DNA of 10,927 bases from Candidatus Bipolaricaulota bacterium (GTDB lineage: Bacteria; Bipolaricaulota; Bipolaricaulia; UBA7950; UBA9294), in the NCBI GenBank assembly GCA_003979035.1, contig RXOA01000116.1, forward strand, positions 1-10,927. Reading direction: 5' to 3'. The position numbers were made by a program, and so were the translations under genes. The notes beneath the pieces were generated by a model. That model was not told the DNA's origin. It was given only the letters and a program-made list of their open reading frames with translations, and ran no database searches. Of this stretch, positions 1-6,315 are shown one piece after another. Positions within the stretch are counted from its first letter, which is position 1. The number at the start of each line of letters is the position of its first letter.

Positions 1-1037
1 AGATCGATCGGCTCGCCGAGGCGCAGCATCGTGACAAAAGCGACACACAGCTGGATATCGGATTCCGAGATCGCGGAAGAAAAACCCACGACCTCATCAT
101 CGCGAAGAAGATTCGGAAGGAACTGGGCGGACATGTGCTGTTTCGGGAACTCGACGCCTACGTTCATCGCGGAACGCGTCTGGGGATCGTCGGCAACAAC
201 GCCAGCGGCAAGACGACCTTGCTGCGCACGTTGGCAGGCGTTCTGCCACCGGACGGAGGAGCCGTCCGTCACGCAACGGATCTTCGCGTGGTGCTGTTCG
301 ATCAACAGCGCGAGCAATTGGATCCGGACAAGACGCTGCGTCGGACCCTGGCGCCCTACGGCGACAAGGTCTACGACTCGGGGCGCGAGACCCATGTCAT
401 TGCCTGGGCAAGCCGCTTCGGATTCCGTCGAGACCAGCTGGACATCGCTGTCGGCGGGCTTTCCGGGGGAGAGCAAGCCCGCGTTCTCATGGCCGTCATG
501 ATGCAACAGCAGGCCGATGTTCTCCTGCTCGACGAGCCAACCAACGACCTGGATATCCCGTCGGTGGAAGTCCTGGAAAGCGCGCTGATCGACTTTCCTG
601 GTGCCATCGTCCTGATCACACACGATCGGCACATGTTGGACCGCGTCTGTACCGACCTTATCGGCCTGCACAGCGACGGAAAGGGTCACTGGGGGAACTA
701 CGGAAGCGTTGCCCAATGGCAGGAGTCCGACACAGCCGGACAAGCGGCGCCTCCCGTAGACGAGAACGCAGCAGCGCCTCCGGCGCGGCGCGAAACATCC
801 GCATCAAAGAGTGCGGGGCTAACCTACCACGAGAAGCAGGAGTGGGAGTCGATCGAGGACCAGGTAATCGAAGCGGAGGAAGAGGTATCCCGCCTTGAAG
901 CCGCGCTCTCCGACCCCGATCTCGTCTCGAACCACGAGGCCCTGAACGAAGCCTATGAGGAGCACCAGGCGGCCGTCGAGCGGGTCAATGCGCTTTATGA
1001 TCGCTGGCAGGAGCTTGACGGGAAGAGAGGCAAGTGA
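1..1037 (+). CDS. uup: ABC-F ATPase, Uup-like, 5'-truncated by window edge
   Basis: This is the C-terminal ATPase half of a soluble ABC-F protein, a family that acts on ribosomes or nucleic acids rather than in transport. The reading frame is open from base 3, so the start and first ATPase domain lie outside the window. Visible motifs are Walker A GNNASGKTT (192-218), ABC signature LSGGEQ (459-476), Walker B VLLLDEPTND (519-548) and the switch histidine in LITHDRH. The last ~75 residues are an acidic and basic helical segment (LTYHEKQEWESIEDQVIEA onward). This matches the C-terminal coiled-coil domain typical of Uup and not of EttA; in Uup it binds DNA. A low-complexity Ala/Pro linker joins it to the ATPase domain. 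The gene converges on the HAD gene across 9 bp. Family is certain; Uup rather than another ABC-F is likely. Confidence 0.9.
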   Translation, partial: IDRLAEAQHRDKSDTQLDIGFRDRGRKTHDLIIAKKIRKELGGHVLFRELDAYVHRGTRLGIVGNNASGKTTLLRTLAGVLPPDGGAVRHATDLRVVLFDQQREQLDPDKTLRRTLAPYGDKVYDSGRETHVIAWASRFGFRRDQLDIAVGGLSGGEQARVLMAVMMQQQADVLLLDEPTNDLDIPSVEVLESALIDFPGAIVLITHDRHMLDRVCTDLIGLHSDGKGHWGNYGSVAQWQESDTAGQAAPPVDENAAAPPARRETSASKSAGLTYHEKQEWESIEDQVIEAEEEVSRLEAALSDPDLVSNHEALNEAYEEHQAAVERVNALYDRWQELDGKRGK

Positions 1038-1046
1038 ACGCCCCAG

Positions 1047-1742
1047 TCACGGATGATAGGGCTTCGGAGCACACCGGATGAGTGTTTGCCGCAGAGCCTC
1101 AAAGCTTTCCAGAACATGATGTCGCGTGGCGAGAAGCCGTTGCTCGTCCTGATGACCTTGCGCGACCAGCAAAACGGAGATCCCGAGAGCATCTCCGACC
1201 TCGGCATCATGATCCGTATCTCCGACAAGCAGCATCTCCGAAGCCGCAAACGGCAACGATCGGAGCAGCTGCCGTCCACGCTCGATCTTCGAATCCACCA
1301 GGCAATGATCCAGACCGAGGACGTCGCTGAAGTAGCGGTCGACGCCAAGACCAACAACTGCAGACCGAACGACGCCTTCTTCGGAAGCGGACAGAACGAA
1401 CTGCTCGATCCCCGCGCCATCCAGCCACTGAAGGACCTCGACGACCCCGCGGTGCACAGGGCATGCCGACAGCAATGGGAGGTAGATAGCGTAGAACTCC
1501 TCGGCAAGACTGGACATCCCTTCGTTGGCAACGTCCAGGCCGATCCGCGCGTAGTAGTCGCACAACGGGAAACCGACACAACGTCGATAACTCTCCATGT
1601 CGACAAGCGGCAATTCTCTTCGAGCAAGCAGCACATTGAGAGAGTGGACGGTGATCCCTACATCATCGATCAGCGTCCCGTTGAAATCCCAGACTACGGC
1701 GCGTAGAGAACCGGAGATCGGACGAGCGGATTGGGTGGTCAT
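1047..1742 (-). CDS. HAD-superfamily hydrolase (phosphoglycolate phosphatase-like)
   Basis: A HAD-fold phosphatase of about 231 residues, the usual size for phosphoglycolate phosphatase/beta-phosphoglucomutase-like members with a helical cap. Motif I is VVWDFNGTLIDD (nucleophile D19, counting from the start used here). Motif II is the Ser in FVLSAS, the motif III lysine is in LVDSK, and motif IV is LLVGDTDHDAE. The second Asp of the usual DxDGT is Asn here. The frame stays open to an ATG at 1829, but that start would overlap the start of the divergent acetyltransferase inside one CATG. It would also add 29 unconserved-looking residues. I prefer ATG 1742-1740, which leaves an 85-bp divergent spacer, although its ribosome site (CAGG) is weak. 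Substrate is unknown; HADs of this type act on small phosphorylated metabolites. Confidence 0.85.
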   Translation of the reverse strand: MTTQSARPISGSLRAVVWDFNGTLIDDVGITVHSLNVLLARRELPLVDMESYRRCVGFPLCDYYARIGLDVANEGMSSLAEEFYAIYLPLLSACPVHRGVVEVLQWLDGAGIEQFVLSASEEGVVRSAVVGLGVDRYFSDVLGLDHCLVDSKIERGRQLLRSLPFAASEMLLVGDTDHDAEVGDALGISVLLVAQGHQDEQRLLATRHHVLESFEALRQTLIRCAPKPYHP

Positions 1743-1816
1743 TCCAGGCCTGATCATCGCCCAAGTGCGGTCGTTTCGCACATGCGGTTGAGCGCGACAG
1801 CGCAGCACGGCATACT

Positions 1817-1822
1817 GGAAGG
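1817..1822 (+). promoter_or_regulatory. Shine-Dalgarno of the GNAT gene
   Basis: GGAAGG lies five bases before the ATG at 1828. It supports this start and argues that the minus-strand HAD gene does not begin at the overlapping ATG (1829-1827). Confidence 0.65.
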
Positions 1823-1827
1823 CAGCC

Positions 1828-2751
1828 ATGTCCGCACTTCAAGTCCGCCCGGTGAACCGCGACCTGCTCTATGAAGCATTCATGTTGGCGTTTGCAGACT
1901 ACGCGATGGATTCGTCGGGGATGACCGAGCAGCGTCTTCTCCTACGGATGCAGAAGAACGCCGTTGATTTCGGTCGATCGCCGGGCGCGTATGATGGCGA
2001 CAACCTCGTCGGCTTCACCTTGATCGGGATCGACGATTGGGGCGGCCGGCTTACGGCGTATGATGCGGGAACAGGGATCCTCCCTGCCTTTCGGGGACAG
2101 GGGCTTGTCGGACGGATGTTCGAGTTCGCAATTCCCCGACTGGAGGAGCGTGGCGTCACGCAGTTCGCTCTGGAAGCCCTTCAAGACAACCAGCGTGCCA
2201 TCCGCGCCTACGAGAAGAGTGGCTTCCGGATCGCGAGGAGACTTCGCTGCTTCACCGCTGATCTGCAGGCACTCCGTGCTTTCGAAGACGGCGGTGGATG
2301 GGAGGTGCGCCCGGCGTGCGCCGACGAAGTCCGCGCCCTGGAGCAAGACGCGGACTGGCTTCCATCGTTCGAGAACCGCCTCAGCGCCTCAACGTTCATC
2401 CCCGGAGACGTCCGCTTCCTCGGCGCCTACGCATCGAGCCCATCCCGGCTCGAAGGTTGTGTTGGCGTGATCGCGTATTGCTTGCCGCTCAACTGGCTGC
2501 TGACGATCATCGTCCGGCGGTCGGAGCGGCAACGCGGCGTCGGCCGTGCCCTGCTGCGAGCGCTGGCACACTCCATCCCGACTGATGTCGGGCATCTTCC
2601 CATACTGAACGTCGACGCCGGCGATGAAGGGATGCAGACTTTCTTGCTCCGCCTGGGGTTTTCTCATCTGGTTGATCAAGTCGAGATGCGAAGAACCATC
2701 AAACGCCCACCCAACTACGACGCAGCGCCGATTGCGATCAAGCGAACCTAG
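1828..2751 (+). CDS. Two-domain GNAT-family N-acetyltransferase
   Basis: At 307 residues this is about twice a single GNAT domain, and two acetyl-CoA binding motifs are visible. The N-terminal domain has ILPAFRGQGLVGRMF (pyrophosphate loop about 89-94) followed by NQRAIRAYEKSGF (121-133), the classic motif B ending. The C-terminal domain has a strand LTIIVRR, then RQRGVGRALL (about 234-243) and LLRLGF near the end. Both domains therefore look capable of binding acetyl-CoA, although tandem GNATs often keep only one active site. The start is the ATG at 1828, with GGAAGG five bases upstream. It is transcribed away from the HAD gene, and its stop overlaps that of the methyltransferase. Substrate cannot be read from the sequence. 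Confidence 0.88.
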   Translation: MSALQVRPVNRDLLYEAFMLAFADYAMDSSGMTEQRLLLRMQKNAVDFGRSPGAYDGDNLVGFTLIGIDDWGGRLTAYDAGTGILPAFRGQGLVGRMFEFAIPRLEERGVTQFALEALQDNQRAIRAYEKSGFRIARRLRCFTADLQALRAFEDGGGWEVRPACADEVRALEQDADWLPSFENRLSASTFIPGDVRFLGAYASSPSRLEGCVGVIAYCLPLNWLLTIIVRRSERQRGVGRALLRALAHSIPTDVGHLPILNVDAGDEGMQTFLLRLGFSHLVDQVEMRRTIKRPPNYDAAPIAIKRT

Positions 2752-3476
2752 GCCAACGAGGGATCGACCTCGCCAAGCGATCCCCACAGAAGGCCTCTGC
2801 CCGTAAGCCCGTGTTTGTCGTACGCCACCGACAGTCCTACGCCTTGCGCGATGTGGATCAGATCCTCCGTGCGAAACAGGCCCAGCTGATGATGCTCGAC
2901 GGCATGCCGCGTGCCCTCAGGCGTGCCGATCAGATAGTGAACGTCAAAGGTCGACTGGCTGCCCCGCACCTGGCTCGTGCTCATGCGAGCGATCTTCAGC
3001 TCCGGCTCGTCGATCAGCAACGCATGCACCGTGTGGGAACGCCATGTCGCGGGCGTAAACCACGGCTCGATGATCAGAATCCCGCCGGGGTTGAGATGAT
3101 CGATCAAGCAGTGAATCGTCGCGCGGAGCCGAGGAAGCGTCCGCACGTAGCCGATCGAGCTGAACAGACAGGTGATGACGTCGAATGTCGTATCGAGCGA
3201 AAACGCCTCCATCCTAGCGCAGTGAAAACGAACATTGGGATTGCGGAGACGAGCTCGCGCCAGCATCTCGGGCGAGGCATCCAGCCCTTGGACGTCGAAC
3301 GCATCCTTGAAATACTCGACGTGCCGTCCCGTGCCGCACGCCACATCGAGCAGGCTGTCAGCTGCTGGGTGCCGCCGCCTGATCCGCTCCGTAAGCGCAA
3401 CGCATTCGCCCTCGTAGTCCTTGTGCGCGTGGATTTTGTCGTAGTGCGGCGCGGTGGCCGCATAGTCCCCGCCCAT
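2748..3476 (-). CDS. Class I SAM-dependent methyltransferase, DesVI/TylM1-like
   Basis: A 242-residue methyltransferase. Motif I is LLDVACGTGRHVEYF (about 42-56), the acidic ribose-binding residue is in GLDASPEML (64-72), and post-motif FDVITCLFSSIGYV follows. The second half (LNPGGILIIEPWFTP, FDVHYL, and the C-terminal TGRGLLWG) resembles, from memory, the DesVI/TylM1 family. Those enzymes dimethylate the amine of 3-amino-deoxyhexoses. No sugar-nucleotide genes are nearby, so the acceptor may differ. The frame is open upstream to 3800, but the added 108 residues are low-complexity and would overlap the AOR gene. The ATG at 3476 has a strong GGAGG (3485-3481 on this strand) four bases ahead. 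It is divergent from the AOR gene and convergent with the GNAT gene. Confidence 0.87.
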   Translation of the reverse strand: MGGDYAATAPHYDKIHAHKDYEGECVALTERIRRRHPAADSLLDVACGTGRHVEYFKDAFDVQGLDASPEMLARARLRNPNVRFHCARMEAFSLDTTFDVITCLFSSIGYVRTLPRLRATIHCLIDHLNPGGILIIEPWFTPATWRSHTVHALLIDEPELKIARMSTSQVRGSQSTFDVHYLIGTPEGTRHAVEHHQLGLFRTEDLIHIAQGVGLSVAYDKHGLTGRGLLWGSLGEVDPSLA

Positions 3477-3480
3477 GGCC

Positions 3481-3485
3481 CCTCC
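3481..3485 (-). promoter_or_regulatory. Shine-Dalgarno fixing the methyltransferase start
   Basis: On the minus strand GGAGG precedes the ATG at 3476 by four bases. This favours the 242-residue protein over the 350-residue open frame that starts at 3800. Confidence 0.65.
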
Positions 3486-3614
3486 GTTCCGAGAGCCAAC
3501 GTCTTCATGCGTCGGCCGATCTATCCTGTCCGGGTTCGCCTGGTTTGGCAACCGCGGCGAGGCTGGCGTCCCGCCGGAGGGTGGCCCAACAGTCCCCATT
3601 CGGGTTGTCGGAAG

Positions 3615-3644
3615 TTGCCTTCGGTCCTTGAGTTGTGGTACACC
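3615..3644 (+). promoter_or_regulatory. Possible weak sigma70-type promoter of the AOR operon
   Basis: TTGCCT (3615-3620) and TACACC (3639-3644) are separated by 18 bases and lie about 50 bases before the AOR start. Both hexamers match the consensus poorly. The surrounding intergenic region (3477-3693) must also hold the divergent methyltransferase promoter. I see no recognisable Moco/Tuco riboswitch there. Confidence 0.2.
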
Positions 3645-3656
3645 TACGGCGGCGGA

Positions 3657-3672
3657 TTGGCGGATCCACCAA
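3657..3672 (+). repeat. 16-bp palindrome upstream of the AOR gene, possible operator
   Basis: TTGG-c-GGATCC-a-CCAA is a palindrome with one mismatched pair. It ends nine bases before the AOR Shine-Dalgarno (GGAGG, 3682-3686). Its position in the leader suits a repressor site or a small RNA hairpin. It could also be chance in this GATC-rich sequence. Confidence 0.35.
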
Positions 3673-3693
3673 CGGAATAGGGGAGGCGATTGA

Positions 3694-5433
3694 ATGGATC
3701 GTATTCTTCGTATCAACATGACGGATCGGAGCGCTTCGTTCGAACCAATGCCCAAGCAGTACGAGAATCGAGCCGGGCGGTGGCTCACGTCGAGCATCAT
3801 TCATGATGAGGTTCCGGCAACCTGCCATCCACTTGGGCCCAACAACAAGCTGGTGTTCTCTCCCGGCATCGTAACGGGGACGTCTTCGCCAACCTCGTCT
3901 CGCATTTCGGTGGGGGGAAAGTCTCCGCTCACCGGAGGAATCAAGGAAGCCAATGCGGGCACAGGATGGGGCCGAAGACTGGCAAGGCTGGGCATACGAG
4001 CCGTCATCATCGAAGGCCGGGCGGATGGATTCTGGCTCCTGAAGATCACGAAGAACGGCGCCAGCTTCGAGACTGCCGACGCGTGGACGGGCAAGAAGCT
4101 ATCCGAGGTCTATCCCAAGCTGTTTGAACGATCGGGAGGGCACAAGGCCGTCGACATCTGCTCCATCGGCATCGCTGGCGAACACCGCATGCCCGCTGCC
4201 GGCATCTGCTTCAACGACCAGAACGCGCGCCCCACCCGGTATGCCGGACGCGGCGGACTGGGCGCAGTCATGGGCAGCAAGGGCCTGAAGATGATCGTAG
4301 TCGATGACACAGGCTCTGACGACGTTCCCGTCGCGAACAAGGAGGTCTTCAACGGGGGACGGAAGAACATGGCGGCAGCCCTGACCGAACATGCGATTAC
4401 CAAACCCAAAGGCGCGCTCAACAGCTACGGAACTGCCGTTCTGGTGAACATCATCAATGAAGCAGGCGCACTGCCAACCCGTAACTTCCGATCCGGTCGG
4501 TTTGAAGGCGCCGCCAAGATTGCGGGCGAAGCCATTTTCGAGGGAAACAAGGAGCGAACGGGTTCCGAGCTGTACAACCATGCCTGCTCTCCCGGCTGCA
4601 TCATCGCCTGCTCCAACACCTGGCATCGGCCGGACGGGTCCGAGCATACCTCGTGCGTGGAATACGAATCCGCCTGGGCACTCGGCGCCAATTGCGGCAT
4701 CGACAACCTCGACCAAGTGGCTGAACTCAACCTGTTGTGCAATGAGTATGGCCTCGACACCATCGAAATCGGCGGGGCGCTTGCTGTCGCCATGGAAGGC
4801 GGCCTAGCAGCATTCGGGGACGGAAAGCGCGCCATTGAGCTCGTGCACGAGATTGGGCGCGCCACTCCGTTGGGGAAGATCCTGGGGGCAGGAGCCGTCG
4901 CCACGGGCAAGGTGTTTGGTGTGTCCCGCGTCCCGCACGTCAAGGGTCAGAACATGCCCGCCTACGAACCGCGCGCCATCAAGGGCATCGGGATGACCTA
5001 CGCTGTTTCCACCATGGGCGCCGACCACACGTCCGGCTATACCATCGCCCCGGAGATGCTTGGCGTGTCCGGGAAGCTTGATCCACTCAACCCGGACAAG
5101 GCGGAATTGGCCCGCAACTTCCAATACGCGACGGCATTCATCGACACCACCGGCCATTGTCTGTTCATCGCCTTCGCCATCCTCGATATCGCCTCCGGTT
5201 TCGAAGGGATGGTCGAGGAATGCAACGGTGTGCTGGGAACGAAGTGGACGGCGGAGGATGTCGCACGCATCGGCAAAGAGATCCTCGATCTCGAACTCGA
5301 CTTCAATCACAGGGCCGGATTCACGAAGCTCGATGATCGGCTGCCCGAGTTCATGCTCTACGAACCGCTGCCGCCACACAACGTGGTTTGGGACATTGCT
5401 GATTCGGAAATTGATCAGGTGTTCGGACAGTAG
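3694..5433 (+). CDS. Aldehyde ferredoxin oxidoreductase family protein (tungsten/molybdenum pterin)
   Basis: A 579-residue AOR-family enzyme, close to the usual ~600. The family oxidises aldehydes to carboxylates (or, in some branches, handles other substrates) with a W- or Mo-bis-pterin and one [4Fe-4S] cluster, reducing ferredoxin. The N-domain runs from MDRILRINMTDR through SRISVGGKSPLTGG and IRAVIIEGRA. The pterin-contacting stretch GRGGLGAVMGSKGLK is intact. Cluster cysteines are C298, C302 and C306 (CSPGCIIAC) plus C489 in DTTGHC. NEYGLD (350-355) fits the other pterin-site motif of the DxxGLD type. The first three cysteines are spaced CX3CX3C, whereas Pyrococcus AOR has CX2CX3C. ATG 3694 has GGAGG seven bases upstream. 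Two beta-grasp genes follow in the same direction, consistent with a cofactor or assembly role. No signal peptide, so cytosolic. Substrate is unassigned. Confidence 0.95.
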   Translation: MDRILRINMTDRSASFEPMPKQYENRAGRWLTSSIIHDEVPATCHPLGPNNKLVFSPGIVTGTSSPTSSRISVGGKSPLTGGIKEANAGTGWGRRLARLGIRAVIIEGRADGFWLLKITKNGASFETADAWTGKKLSEVYPKLFERSGGHKAVDICSIGIAGEHRMPAAGICFNDQNARPTRYAGRGGLGAVMGSKGLKMIVVDDTGSDDVPVANKEVFNGGRKNMAAALTEHAITKPKGALNSYGTAVLVNIINEAGALPTRNFRSGRFEGAAKIAGEAIFEGNKERTGSELYNHACSPGCIIACSNTWHRPDGSEHTSCVEYESAWALGANCGIDNLDQVAELNLLCNEYGLDTIEIGGALAVAMEGGLAAFGDGKRAIELVHEIGRATPLGKILGAGAVATGKVFGVSRVPHVKGQNMPAYEPRAIKGIGMTYAVSTMGADHTSGYTIAPEMLGVSGKLDPLNPDKAELARNFQYATAFIDTTGHCLFIAFAILDIASGFEGMVEECNGVLGTKWTAEDVARIGKEILDLELDFNHRAGFTKLDDRLPEFMLYEPLPPHNVVWDIADSEIDQVFGQ

Positions 5434-5445
5434 TCGAAGGGATCC

Positions 5446-5475
5446 GACGAAGGGCTGCTTCGGCAGTCCTTCGTC
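5446..5475 (+). terminator. Strong UUCG-tetraloop hairpin after the AOR gene
   Basis: A 13-bp stem (5446-5458 with 5463-5475, one G·U pair, no mismatch) is capped by TTCG flanked by C and G, the very stable cUUCGg tetraloop. It lies 12 bases after the AOR stop. No T-run follows, so it is not a textbook intrinsic terminator. It may attenuate transcription into the beta-grasp genes or protect the 3' end of the AOR mRNA after processing. Confidence 0.7.
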
Positions 5476-5565
5476 AGCCTCAAGACAGGGTTGTCCGTGC
5501 GGGAACGGGAGCGCGGACGCCTCCGTGCCGCGCCCCAATCGACCCTGGTGATGGGATGGTCGGAG

Positions 5566-5859
5566 ATGATTGAAGTGCACTTGTACGGCAAATTGAGACG
5601 CTTTGCCGGCAGCAGGAGAGCGACCTCGGCTTCGATTGCCTTCGTGGCGTGCCGACCTGGAGATACTGTAGGCGACGTTGCCGGCAAGCTAGGCATTCCC
5701 TTGGAGGATCTGGGAAGCAACATCTTTCTCAACGGAGTGTATGCGTCTCTCGAATCACCCGTTCAGAACACTGATCGCCTCGGCCTGTTCCCCGACGACA
5801 TGCAGCTTCTCTATAAGTGGTACTTCGATCCCAAACGCAGCGATGGGCCCGAAAAGTGA
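5566..5859 (+). CDS. Beta-grasp (ThiS/MoaD-like) protein without C-terminal Gly-Gly
   Basis: A 97-residue protein with the ubiquitin-like pattern of MoaD/ThiS: IEVHLYGKLRRFAG at the N-terminus, TVGDVAGKLGIPLEDLG in the helix region, and NIFLNGVYASL and RLGLFPDDM in the late strands. After the point where MoaD and ThiS normally end in Gly-Gly, this protein continues LLYKWYFDPKRSDGPEK. It therefore cannot be adenylated and thiocarboxylated in the usual way. It sits after the AOR gene and overlaps the Gly-Gly-bearing homologue by GTGA, so a structural or AOR-binding role is likely. ATG 5566 starts directly on the fold, with GGGA about nine bases upstream. In-frame ATG 5551 and TTG 5491 are alternatives but add unlikely residues. 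Confidence 0.8.
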   Translation: MIEVHLYGKLRRFAGSRRATSASIAFVACRPGDTVGDVAGKLGIPLEDLGSNIFLNGVYASLESPVQNTDRLGLFPDDMQLLYKWYFDPKRSDGPEK

Positions 5860-6098
5860 GAGTTGAGATCCGGCTCTACGCGACCTTCGCCCAATATGCG
5901 CCGTCACAACGAGCCGGCGATCCTTTTTCCGCGCAGCTGCATGACGGTGCCACGCTGGCAGATCTCGTCGGAAAACTCAGGATTCCCGAAGAGAGCATCC
6001 ACCTCGTCATCATCAATGGCCGCATTGTCCATGACCGGTGCCAATCCCTCGTTGACGACGACCGGGTCGGGTTGTTCCCCCCCGTGGGTGGTGGGTAA
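5856..6098 (+). CDS. MoaD/ThiS-family sulfur carrier ending in Gly-Gly-Gly
   Basis: An 80-residue beta-grasp protein: VEIRLYATFAQYAP, ATLADLVGKLRIPEESI, LVIINGRIV, then DDDRVGLFPPVGGG at the end. MoaD-type carriers are adenylated on the terminal Gly-Gly by a MoeB-like enzyme and charged with sulfur for the pterin dithiolene. Next to an AOR, this suggests supply of the W/Mo-pterin cofactor. The GTG start (5856-5858) overlaps the TGA of the preceding gene (GTGA), which implies translational coupling. The frame extends up to a GTG at 5817, but that would add 13 basic residues read through the upstream gene's tail. The extra third glycine is slightly unusual. No MoeB, MoaE or ThiF gene is in the window. 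Confidence 0.87.
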   Translation: MRVEIRLYATFAQYAPSQRAGDPFSAQLHDGATLADLVGKLRIPEESIHLVIINGRIVHDRCQSLVDDDRVGLFPPVGGG

Positions 6099-6242
6099 TC
6101 GGCGATCGGCACATCGTTCTTAATTGGGGAGCGAAGTCACGCTCGTCGATCCAGACGCCGGATGCCCGTGTGCCGCCGACGGCCTCAGGCTCCGCTTCGA
6201 TCGATGAACCAAAGCGTCGTCCATCGACCACTCAAGCATGAT

Positions 6243-6255
6243 CAGGGAAGCCCTG
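6243..6255 (+). repeat. Inverted repeat 1 upstream of the sigma gene
   Basis: CAGGG-aag-CCCTG, perfect 5-bp arms. It is the first of three inverted repeats in about 72 bp before the sigma-factor start. Confidence 0.4.
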
Positions 6256-6272
6256 GTTGGTTGGATCGTGCG

Positions 6273-6285
6273 TCCAGGACCTGGA
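6273..6285 (+). repeat. Inverted repeat 2 upstream of the sigma gene
   Basis: TCCAGG-a-CCTGGA, perfect 6-bp arms with a one-base centre. The shape is that of a dimeric repressor or activator site. Its centre lies about 30 bases from that of repeat 1. Confidence 0.45.
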
Positions 6286-6294
6286 TTGGGATCG

Positions 6295-6314
6295 GAGTCG
6301 AGGGAAATCGACTC
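6295..6314 (+). repeat. Inverted repeat 3 enclosing the sigma-gene Shine-Dalgarno
   Basis: GAGTCGA-gggaaa-TCGACTC, perfect 7-bp arms. The six-base loop holds most of the AGGGA ribosome site, and the right arm ends one base before ATG 6316. In RNA this would be a small hairpin presenting or limiting the ribosome site; in DNA it could be an operator. Confidence 0.5.
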
Positions 6315-6315
6315 G

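Noticed and set aside
1827..1830. HAD and GNAT genes both starting in one shared CATG
   Set aside because: Attractive but unlikely: the HAD fold begins 40 residues later, an internal ATG at 1742 is available, and only the GNAT start has a good ribosome site.
3547..3619. Long-range GGCAAC/GTTGCC pairing in the AOR leader as a Moco/Tuco-like riboswitch
   Set aside because: Only a 6-bp closing helix fits; I cannot find the conserved internal sequences of that riboswitch class, and the likely promoter lies downstream of most of it.
2811..3680. 289-codon open frame on the plus strand opposite the methyltransferase
   Set aside because: The minus strand encodes a clear methyltransferase with all motifs; this frame is Arg-rich, has no recognisable domain and mirrors the codon bias of the real gene.
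3477..3800. 108-residue N-terminal extension of the methyltransferase
   Set aside because: Low-complexity Pro/Arg residues that would overlap the AOR gene; GGAGG before ATG 3476 gives a normal-length enzyme.
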